Source: an uncultured Tissierellia bacterium (GTDB taxonomy: Bacteria > Bacillota > Clostridia > Tissierellales > Peptoniphilaceae). From it: 38,496 nt of DNA. The notes under the pieces were generated by a model. The model was not told the origin of the DNA and made no database searches. It saw only the letters and a list, made by a program, of their open reading frames with translations. The stretch is taken from contig CALAJY010000004.1 of assembly GCA_937923265.1 (NCBI GenBank), positions 1-38,496 on the forward strand, written 5' to 3'. Positions 32,954-38,496 of the stretch are shown here, in pieces; positions within the stretch are counted from its first letter, which is position 1; each line of letters opens with the position of its first letter. The translations under genes were made by a program, and so were the position numbers.

Positions 32954-34153
32954 CTATTCAACAATTACATGAATGCGTTCCAGTGCTTGTTCACAAGCAC
33001 GGATCGCTTCCGATGAAGAGTCTGCTTGTGCAATAACGAATCCCATTCGATCGCTGCTGCAAAAAATTCCATTTAGCTGAGATCCCACCCCATGCACCAC
33101 ATAGACTTCCTTCACTCCCTGTACTCGTTTCGATTCTTCAATGCCTTCAATTTTCTTTATTTTACCTGCAGAGGTTGGAAAATAGCGAATTGCCGCTGCT
33201 TTATTAAGGGTACAATCCAGCTTGGGTATTTGTCCGAGAGCCATTTGAATACAAGATTCCACCAAATCGACTCCGGTAGACAAGGGAACCAAATGCGTTG
33301 CTATATTATCCCCGCCAAGTCTTGCACCGAGCTCGACAATTTTAGGTCCATCCGCTGTAACAATAATTTCCGTATGGGAAGGACCGTTTTGAATTCCAAT
33401 TGCCTGATTCGCTTCCTGCGCAATTCGAACAATTTCACGTTGCATCTCTTCCGGCAGCATGGATGGTTGAGAATGACCCATTTCTACAAAGTAAGGCACT
33501 CCCGTAGTAAGTTTATCGGTAATTTGAACCACATGGCAAGTTCCATGGATGCTGAGCGTTTCGACACTCACTTCGGGTCCTTCCATAAATTCCTCAACAA
33601 GAACCCGTCCACAGTGTGAATACTGAAAGCTATAGTTATAAGCCTCTAATATCTTATCCTCATCGAAATTGGGAAGCAGAGAAATTCCTCTACTCCCTGA
33701 ACTGTCCACGGGTTTAATAATACATTTGATTCCTCTCTTATGAATATCTTCCGCCGCCTTTAAGCATTCTTGTTGCGAGGAAGTGATGTGATAAAGAGGA
33801 ATCGGGACTCCCTTTGATCGTAGTGCTTTTCGCATTTCAAATTTATTTGTAGCTCGTATCGCCGTGTCGGTATCAATTCCCGTTAATCCCAACTCTGTGC
33901 AAACGGATGCCACTGATCGCATTGGCATATCGGTTGCAAGAGTCATAATTCCATCGATGTTGTATTTTTTCGCACATTCCACAACCCCGGAAATGTCAAT
34001 GGTACTGATGATTTCTTTGTGAACCCCCGGAAGCTTTAACCCTACCGCATCTGGATTATAATCAAGGACATAAACTTCCAGTCCCATTTGCAGCGCTTTC
34101 TCTATCGCAGGCACCTGCAAAACACTGGCCCCCAAAATCATAAATTTATTCAT
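32954..34153 (-). CDS. ATP-grasp ligase, first gene of the polysaccharide operon
   Basis: The 399-residue protein again combines a Rossmann-like start (MILGASVLQVPAIEKALQMG) with an ATP-grasp domain: CIIKPVDSSGSRGISLL, VLVEEFMEGPEVSVET, IVELGARLGGDNIATHL. These are the expected lysine, acid and metal-binding positions. The domain order is like the neighbouring ATP-grasp gene, but the sequences differ clearly, so the two likely handle different substrates. Relatives include biotin-carboxylase-like and carbamoyl-phosphate-synthase-like amide ligases. GGAG lies shortly before the ATG, and the AT-rich upstream region should hold the operon promoter. Confidence 0.85.
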   Translation of the reverse strand: MNKFMILGASVLQVPAIEKALQMGLEVYVLDYNPDAVGLKLPGVHKEIISTIDISGVVECAKKYNIDGIMTLATDMPMRSVASVCTELGLTGIDTDTAIRATNKFEMRKALRSKGVPIPLYHITSSQQECLKAAEDIHKRGIKCIIKPVDSSGSRGISLLPNFDEDKILEAYNYSFQYSHCGRVLVEEFMEGPEVSVETLSIHGTCHVVQITDKLTTGVPYFVEMGHSQPSMLPEEMQREIVRIAQEANQAIGIQNGPSHTEIIVTADGPKIVELGARLGGDNIATHLVPLSTGVDLVESCIQMALGQIPKLDCTLNKAAAIRYFPTSAGKIKKIEGIEESKRVQGVKEVYVVHGVGSQLNGIFCSSDRMGFVIAQADSSSEAIRACEQALERIHVIVE

Positions 34154-34383
34154 GCGATCACTCCATACAACAATTCATATCTGCTTGCGCTACAATGTCA
34201 CATTCAGTCACTGATAGCAAATCAAACTTACTGTTTGCAAGCAAGTTAATAAATTTGCTTACTTTAACTATAATAACATATATATTTCATAGCATAAGGT
34301 GAATTAACGTTTTTTATTAATTTCTTTTGCTTTTTATCATATTTATACAATATTATAAATAATAGAGTAATGAATAAATTTAA
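34154..34383 (-). other. AT-rich leader/promoter region of the polysaccharide operon
   Basis: This 230-base gap has no gene. On the minus strand it holds the likely start of the polysaccharide transcript, with TATTAT-like boxes in an AT-rich run but no convincing -35/-10 pair. An AT-only palindrome, TGAATAA and TTATTCA (34371-34377, 34384-34390), overlaps the stop of the upstream PfkB gene. It is at best a weak terminator because no T-run follows. Confidence 0.4.
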
Positions 34384-35319
34384 TTATTCACTAAACTTTT
34401 CTATTCTGACTTCTCTGTACAATTTCTCCACCAGTTCCCGCTCCGGTGGCTGCGTTCCCTCCGTCATGACCGCCCCGGTGGAGGTGGCGACCGCCAACCG
34501 ATAGGCCTCGGGAAGGGTGTCTCCGCGGTCCAGTGCAAAGGCAAAGGCGGCGACCATGGCATCCCCCGCACCGACAGTGGAAGAGACGGTAACGGAAAGG
34601 GGCCGGGCCTTCCAGATTCCTTCCTGGGAGAGCAGGAGGGAGCCCTCCGACCCGCAGGAAATGCAAACCAGGGAAATACTCCGTTGAAGGAGCTTCTTGC
34701 CGCATTGCAGACGCATCTTTGTGGAAAGGGGCTGGGGAATTCCAAAGAGCTGGCCGAGCTCATAGTCATTGGGCTTGATGAAATAGGGCTGCTCTTCTAA
34801 GGCATGGGCAAGCTTTGTGCCATCCGCATCGACAAAAACGCGAAGTCCCCGCTCGCGATAGCGGCGCGTCAATCGGCCATAGAGATCGTCGGGCGAATCC
34901 GGCGGAAGGCTTCCGGCGAGAACCAGGACATCCTGTTCATGAACCGCTTGATCGAGAAAGGAGAGAAGCCGGTCCAGGGCCTCCTCCTGGTAGGAGAAGC
35001 CAAATTCATTGAATTCCGTCAGTTCCCTCCGACTGTCCACGAGCTTTAGGTTTGTACGCGAGCGTCCGGGCAGGGACAAAAAGTGGGAGGAGATGTTCCG
35101 GCTTGCAAACGTGTGTTGGAAGATCTCGGCATTCTCAGCTCCGTAAAAACCGGTGGCGAGACTGTCTCCCCCGAGGGCGGCAATGGTCTTGGACACATTG
35201 ATACCCTTGCCCCCCGCATCGACTTTCAAATCCTGCAGCCGGTTCAGGGCATGAAGCTTGATTTGATCCAAGCGCGCTGTTTTATCAATGGCCGGATTCA
35301 AGGTAACCGTTAGGATCAT
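34384..35319 (-). CDS. pfkB: 1-phosphofructokinase family (PfkB) sugar-phosphate kinase
   Basis: The 311-residue kinase starts with MILTVTLNPAIDKTA, the N-terminal mark of FruK/LacC proteins. It has the first PfkB signature AGGKGINVSKTIAALG and the second near the end, VSSTVGAGDAMVAAFAFAL, with the catalytic aspartate in GAGD. Substrates in the family are fructose-1-phosphate or tagatose-6-phosphate; the usual partners, a fructose PTS and a DeoR regulator, are not in this window, so the choice stays open. ATG at 35319 follows AAAGGAG; an upstream in-frame start adds 17 residues without a ribosome binding site. Confidence 0.88.
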   Translation of the reverse strand: MILTVTLNPAIDKTARLDQIKLHALNRLQDLKVDAGGKGINVSKTIAALGGDSLATGFYGAENAEIFQHTFASRNISSHFLSLPGRSRTNLKLVDSRRELTEFNEFGFSYQEEALDRLLSFLDQAVHEQDVLVLAGSLPPDSPDDLYGRLTRRYRERGLRVFVDADGTKLAHALEEQPYFIKPNDYELGQLFGIPQPLSTKMRLQCGKKLLQRSISLVCISCGSEGSLLLSQEGIWKARPLSVTVSSTVGAGDAMVAAFAFALDRGDTLPEAYRLAVATSTGAVMTEGTQPPERELVEKLYREVRIEKFSE

Positions 35320-35349
35320 GAGATCTCCTTTCCCACAATAAGGTTTACG

Positions 35350-35385
35350 AAAAAGCCCACTTCGGCCCAAGGTTCCGAAGCGGGC
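35350..35385 (-). terminator. Terminator of the DUF4298 gene
   Basis: GCCCACTTCGG (35355-35365) pairs with CCGAAGCGGGC (35375-35385). On the minus strand TTTTTC follows. It separates the DUF4298 gene from the PfkB gene. Confidence 0.85.
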
Positions 35386-35404
35386 GGTCGAGCAAGGTTG
35401 TTTG

Positions 35405-35713
35405 CTAATTTCTCTTAATCATCGCCAGGCCCAGTTCCATCAGGCGCAGCGCGAGATTGTAGTTCTCCCCAAACATGTCATAGACCAGGTCCTCGGAAAG
35501 AACGCCACAGCGAACTTCCTTGGGAATTTTACCTTCCTCATAGGCGGTAACATCCTCAGAGTAGCCCCCATCGGTGTAATAATGGTCCAGCTCCTGTTCC
35601 CGTTCGAGGCTTTTCTCAAACTCATCCAGAGCCTGATTCAATTTTTCCAGCTCCTTGGTATGACTTTCGAGGATTTCTTCCATCTTCTGAATGTTCTCAA
35701 TTCTCTTTTCCAT
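35405..35713 (-). CDS. DUF4298 family protein
   Basis: The 102-residue acidic protein begins with a long coiled-coil-like helix (residues about 1-45, ending in EQELDHYY). A conserved tail follows: PKEVRCGVLSEDLVYDMFGEN and LALRLMELG, the pattern of the DUF4298 family. Function is unknown. GGAGGACC-type purines precede the ATG. It has its own terminator and lies downstream of the membrane-protein genes. Confidence 0.85.
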   Translation of the reverse strand: MEKRIENIQKMEEILESHTKELEKLNQALDEFEKSLEREQELDHYYTDGGYSEDVTAYEEGKIPKEVRCGVLSEDLVYDMFGENYNLALRLMELGLAMIKRN

Positions 35714-35784
35714 AGGGTCCTCCTGAATTAAATTTTTACCACTCCTATTTTACCCGATGGCGGTCGGAAAGGGAAACCAGACGG

Positions 35785-36161
35785 CTATTTTAATAGGCTT
35801 CTTACGTCTTCCTGTTTGGATGAATGGAAGGTGCGAATAAACTCCTGTGCCGCCTCGGCACTGGGGAAGCCGTCGATATAGGCGACAACCTGACCCGCCT
35901 GATTTTTCAGTGGCTGCGGGGTCCCCAGCGGCGTCCCTGTACTCCAAGTGAGATGCGTTTTCTTGTAGTCATACCAGTAAACCGAGCTGAAACTGGCGAC
36001 CAGGTAGGTCGAAGACCTGCTCCCATCCGGCAGGGTAAAGGTAGCCTTCCCGATTTCATAAAGATTGCTCGGCTTTTTCTTTTGATAGCGAAGGACAAGC
36101 CGGTCGGGCTGAAAGTCTGCTTTCAGGTTTTTGTCCGCGAGCTTTTGAAGCTGGGTCTGAA
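35785..36161 (-). pseudogene. Out-of-frame continuation of the zinc-ribbon membrane protein
   Basis: Beyond the eight-A run at 36162-36169 (minus-strand reading) the frame shifted by one base stays open for about 125 codons and ends with TAG at 35785-35787. Its product reads IQTQLQKLADKNLKADF, later YQKKKPSNLYEIGKATF and VYWYDYKKTHLTWS, then AYIDGFPSAEAAQEF, and looks like a normal folded C-terminal domain. It has no start of its own. With one extra A, or a -1 shift, the whole gene would encode 319 residues. Whether this is a mutation, a read error or programmed slippage cannot be told here. Confidence 0.7.
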
Positions 36162-36743
36162 TTTTTTTTCCGCTCCCTTCCGGATCTGTTGGAGAGCGTC
36201 TGACGTTAGGTCTTTCAGCTTCATTAGCTTTTCGGTAAGTGAGTTCACTTCGTATTGCATCTCCTTCTTTTTGAGATGATAGTAATTTGAGGTTGCGGTA
36301 ACCAGAACCGTGTCCCCATTCGACAGATGATCACGGGGGGAAACTTCATATTCAATGCGATTCGATCGAATAACGCCATTCGAGCCGAGGAACCACGAGA
36401 CGGTTCCAAAATCGTCTCTTCCCTCAAAGGTAGGTCGAAACCCCGCAAAGGGGTCGATATTCTTTTTTAACTCACCCACGACATAGACGGCTCCCACAAG
36501 GAGCACCAAAGCCGCCAACAGAAAGAGACTTGCCCGTTTACTCAGATGCCTGTGTTCCTCTTTTTCACGGACAACCTCAATCTTTACCAATTTCACTTTT
36601 TCTTTTTCCTGCTTGTCCTCTACCAGGAGAGAATCATAGCCACAATACGAGCAGTGAATTTTTTGCCTCTGTGGGTTATCCACATCGGTCACGACATCCA
36701 CGGGGGCCCCGCAGTGGGGACACTGCAATTCCATCTTTTTCAT
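36123..36743 (-). CDS. Zinc-ribbon membrane protein, frame broken near its end
   Basis: The predicted 206-residue product starts with a zinc ribbon (C8, C11, C31, C34 in CPHCG and CSYCG), a charged cytoplasmic linker and a single membrane helix (about residues 71-90). The rest is an extracellular domain beginning NIDPFAGFRPTFEGRDDFGTV. After GAEKK the reading frame runs into 12 unrelated residues and TGA because of an A8 run; the sensible continuation lies in the next frame (35785-36161). The next gene upstream encodes a related extracellular domain. Proteins with a zinc ribbon, one helix and such outer domains (TcaA/YvbJ-like layout) are membrane sensors or wall-stress factors, but no family is assigned firmly. 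Confidence 0.75.
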   Translation of the reverse strand: MKKMELQCPHCGAPVDVVTDVDNPQRQKIHCSYCGYDSLLVEDKQEKEKVKLVKIEVVREKEEHRHLSKRASLFLLAALVLLVGAVYVVGELKKNIDPFAGFRPTFEGRDDFGTVSWFLGSNGVIRSNRIEYEVSPRDHLSNGDTVLVTATSNYYHLKKKEMQYEVNSLTEKLMKLKDLTSDALQQIRKGAEKKFRPSFKSSRTKT

Positions 36744-36911
36744 TTTTACCTCGCTTCGTTATCCATCCTTCTCTGAAATCCTGCAAAAGAAGGCGCTTCC
36801 ACGGCCGCCGATGCACCCTGCTCAACAAAATGTCCAATCGACCGCCACCTTTGAATCGCCGGTCCATCCTTGAATCCCTCCCGGCAAAAATTCCGGGTTT
36901 CCTCACCCGGT

Positions 36912-37670
36912 TCATGGCTTCCGATAGGTCACGGGCTTCTCCGACATCTCTGTCTGTTCGAGGGGACCATGATCCGGATCGTAATCGAATAAAAAGTTAA
37001 AGGCCTCCTTCCGGTCTCTAAAGCCCACTATGGTCTCCGGACCGGACGTGCCTGCAATCGATGACCAGGGAATCGTAACGCCCTGAAAGGACCCGTAGGA
37101 AAACCGTGCCGTTTTCTCGTCCTCGTCCCAACACGTACTTCGAATCAGGGCGAGCAGATAGAGAGTCTCTGTCTTCGCCTTTGGGAAGGTAAGACGTAGC
37201 TCCAAGAGGCAATGCAGCGGGTAAGGAGTCTTCGCCGTCTTTCTCAGAAACAGTGTCTTGGCTTGCAGGCGGCTTTCTTCTTTCTCAAGATCGAATCCCA
37301 GCGCATTGGCATGTACCGTCACCTCCTGCCCGTTGGAAAGGCCAAAGGAAGGCTTCCCATCAAAGGAAAGGGTGGCATCCACATTCTTCTGTAAAAGCGT
37401 GTCCGAATTCAGCCGGGCCTCCGCCTTGCCCTCGCCATCGACCCCCTCAAAGCGTAGGTCGAGATATTCAAAGGGATCTATCTTCTTCGGCCCCGGTAAG
37501 TGGAGCACAAGAAGCACGCATGCCCCGATAAAGAGGAAAAAGAGAAAACAATGAAAAACAAATTGCAAACAGCTGTGACTCACCCTGCTCAGGCCCTGAC
37601 CAATCCGGGAGCCCAACGTTTCGGAGGGATGCTCCTCCACCTGTACAGTTTTTCGGCGCTCTTCTTGCAT
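36912..37670 (-). CDS. Single-pass membrane protein, paralogue of the zinc-ribbon protein
   Basis: The 252-residue product has a cytoplasmic start of about 30 residues, one membrane helix (FVFHCFLFFLFIGACVLLVL) and an extracellular domain. That domain opens with KKIDPFEYLDLRFEGVDGEGKA, recalling KKNIDPFAGFRPTFEG in the neighbouring protein. Further on it carries FGLSNGQEVTVHA, which recalls the neighbour's LSNGDTVLVTA. So the two outer domains are probably related by duplication, but this copy lacks the zinc ribbon. The last part (TIPWSSIAGTSGPETIVGF) also resembles the end of many such proteins. I do not recognise a named family. The ATG at 37670 follows GGAGGAGG; starts at 37709 or 37733 are less supported. 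A 168-base gap without a gene separates it from the zinc-ribbon gene. Confidence 0.75.
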   Translation of the reverse strand: MQEERRKTVQVEEHPSETLGSRIGQGLSRVSHSCLQFVFHCFLFFLFIGACVLLVLHLPGPKKIDPFEYLDLRFEGVDGEGKAEARLNSDTLLQKNVDATLSFDGKPSFGLSNGQEVTVHANALGFDLEKEESRLQAKTLFLRKTAKTPYPLHCLLELRLTFPKAKTETLYLLALIRSTCWDEDEKTARFSYGSFQGVTIPWSSIAGTSGPETIVGFRDRKEAFNFLFDYDPDHGPLEQTEMSEKPVTYRKP

Positions 37671-37770
37671 AACATCGCCTCCTCCACGCATCGAATTCCT
37701 CGATTCCATCCTCAGGAGAGACAAGAACCACAAAACTTCCTTTCGCCGATTAAAACGGAAAATTTCTTTC

Positions 37771-37795
37771 GGTAGGGGGAAGCATTCCCCAATAC
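37771..37795 (-). other. Hairpin in the leader of the membrane-protein gene
   Basis: GGTA-G-GGGGAA pairs with TTCCCC-AA-TACC around 37771-37795, a strong but short stem 100 bases upstream of the 37670 start codon. No T-run follows on either strand, so a terminator is unlikely. The rest of the 37796-37908 gap shows no feature. Confidence 0.35.
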
Positions 37796-37908
37796 CTCTC
37801 CCTCGTGATGCCCTCTAGCGTACTCTTACCCCCATTTTAAAGAAATCGTCAGTGGCCTTCCCAAAAGCCACCCCGACAAAGGGCGGTCCCCCCCTTTATA
37901 GGGCTTCC

Positions 37909-37937
37909 TTGCCCAACAGGCTCTTTCGTGCTATAAT
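37909..37937 (+). promoter_or_regulatory. Promoter of mgtE
   Basis: TTGCCC (37909-37914) and a perfect TATAAT (37932-37937) are separated by 17 bases, placing the transcript start just before the M-box. Confidence 0.85.
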
Positions 37938-37944
37938 GAGGGCG

Positions 37945-38105
37945 TCGAAATGACAAGTGAATACAGTTGTTAAGGGAGGCTCCTTTACGGATATATGCTT
38001 CTGCCCAGAAACGTCGAGAGACGCCCACGGGTATAACAGGTTGGGTCGCTAAGGTCCAACATAATGTGGCTAAAGGAAACAGACGTCGTAAAGTGCTGAA
38101 ACTCA
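37945..38105 (+). promoter_or_regulatory. M-box (ykoK leader) Mg2+ riboswitch
   Basis: The conserved M-box segments appear in order: GGGAGGCTCCTTTACGGATA, TATGCTTCTGCCCAGAAACG, TCGAGAGACGCC, GGGTATAACAGGTTGGGTCG, CTAAGGTCCAAC, TAATGTGGCTAAAGGAAACA and GACGTCGTAAAGTGCTGAAA. Mg2+ binding folds this aptamer and favours the terminator downstream, lowering transporter synthesis when Mg2+ is plentiful. CTGAA near 38093-38097 can pair with TTCAG at 38121-38125, and AGTG before it with CACT, a likely antiterminator. Confidence 0.95.
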
Positions 38106-38126
38106 GATAGAAAGTATTTCTTCAGA

Positions 38127-38154
38127 CCTCCACTCTTGTAGTGGGGATTTTTTT
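38127..38154 (+). terminator. First terminator hairpin after the M-box
   Basis: CCTCCACT (38127-38134) pairs with AGTGGGGA (38140-38147, one G-U pair), followed by seven T. It is the expected Mg2+-controlled expression platform. Confidence 0.85.
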
Positions 38155-38175
38155 ATACTTCTTGTTTTCGTGGCA

Positions 38176-38206
38176 AGCCTCCTGAGAAAGAAAGGAGGCT
38201 TTTTTT
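38176..38206 (+). terminator. Second terminator hairpin before mgtE
   Basis: AGCCTCCT (38176-38183) pairs with AGGAGGCT (38193-38200), followed by seven T. It lies between the first terminator and the mgtE start. AGGCTCC in the M-box (around 37978) resembles one arm. Confidence 0.8.
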
Positions 38207-38272
38207 GATGTCCGATGGGAATCCCCGATTATCACCCTATCCCCTGCGGGAATAAAACAAGGAGGAAAGATT

Positions 38273-38496
38273 ATGATGAAACAAATGGTTAGTCAGACCT
38301 ACTTTGACAAAATGTACGGAATTTTGAAGGACGGAAACTATGAGGACTTCCGCCAGATGTTCTTTCAGATGAGCTCCACCGATCGCGTGCACCTTTTCCA
38401 GAGCCTGTATCCCATCAACAAGACCCGGCTCACGAAATGCCTGACCCGAGAGGAACTGACCCAACTCTTCCATGAACTGGAGCAAGCGGAAGAAGA
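38273..38496 (+). CDS. mgtE: Magnesium transporter MgtE, N-terminal part (runs off the window)
   Basis: The visible 74 codons start MMKQMVSQTYFDKMYGIL and continue with DFRQMFFQMSSTDRVHLFQS, matching the helical N domain that opens MgtE transporters and acts with the CBS domains as the Mg2+ gate. CBS domains and the membrane pore lie beyond the window edge. GGAGG precedes the ATG; the second ATG three bases later is an alternative. The M-box leader and N-terminal pattern together make the call. Confidence 0.85.
   Translation, partial: MMKQMVSQTYFDKMYGILKDGNYEDFRQMFFQMSSTDRVHLFQSLYPINKTRLTKCLTREELTQLFHELEQAEE

Noticed and set aside
34154..34383. JUMPStart/ops or LoaP-type antitermination element before the polysaccharide operon
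   Set aside because: No matching core sequence or conserved hairpin could be seen in the AT-rich leader.
1..38496. CRISPR array or complete insertion sequence
   Set aside because: No regularly spaced repeats with unique spacers, and no transposase gene with terminal inverted repeats, were found. The only repeats are within the Cna-B/VaFE gene, the CpsD tail and the tandem aptamers.

Overview
The window looks like the chromosome of an anaerobic, Gram-positive (Firmicutes, Clostridia/Tissierellia-type) bacterium. Pointers are AddAB recombination genes, a one-piece tmRNA, preQ1-I and M-box riboswitches, Firmicute-type lipoprotein and surface-anchor signals, a CpsB/C/D tyrosine-kinase capsule module and strong GGAGG ribosome binding sites. 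Base composition is moderately G+C-rich (a tRNA-Ala with a CGC anticodon fits), which excludes the very AT-rich clostridia. I cannot name the species; a member of the Peptoniphilaceae or relatives is only a guess.

Left part (1-13.1 kb). Bases 1-660 are an AT-rich scrap of a mobile element: the start of a possible XRE regulator leaving the window and the N-terminal 89 codons of a phage/plasmid-type primase. Next, on the minus strand, come a ROK sugar kinase, addB and addA, probably one operon. Upstream, on the plus strand, two tandem preQ1-I riboswitch aptamers and a terminator precede a QueT-family transporter gene. Then come a tandem-domain polyphosphate:AMP phosphotransferase, a glutaredoxin, a barnase-like lipoprotein RNase with its barstar inhibitor, and the tmRNA gene.

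Middle (13.1-22.8 kb). A 1701-residue surface protein combines a secreted NlpC/P60-like domain, nine SpaA/Cna-B modules, three VaFE-type modules and an atypical PPTG sorting signal. It is followed (still minus strand, reading upstream) by a small lipoprotein, a CofE-like (F420-0:glutamate ligase family) protein and glmS. A divergent tRNA-Ala(CGC) gene lies next to glmS.

Polysaccharide locus (22.9-34.4 kb, all minus strand). In order of transcription: an ATP-grasp ligase, the initiating sugar-phosphate transferase, a second ATP-grasp ligase, a glycosyltransferase, a Wzy polymerase, a Wzx flippase, an LCP-family ligase, an SH3b lipoprotein, then the CpsB phosphatase, CpsC adaptor and CpsD tyrosine kinase. 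The assembly genes (about 26.9-34.4 kb) are clearly more AT-rich than the regulatory genes, as expected for an exchangeable capsule cassette. GlmS upstream of it supplies amino sugar precursors.

Right end (34.4-38.5 kb). A PfkB/FruK-type sugar-phosphate kinase, a DUF4298 protein and two related single-pass membrane proteins. One of these, a zinc-ribbon protein, is split by a frame change at a run of eight A. Finally an Mg2+-sensing M-box riboswitch with two successive terminator hairpins precedes mgtE, which runs off the window.
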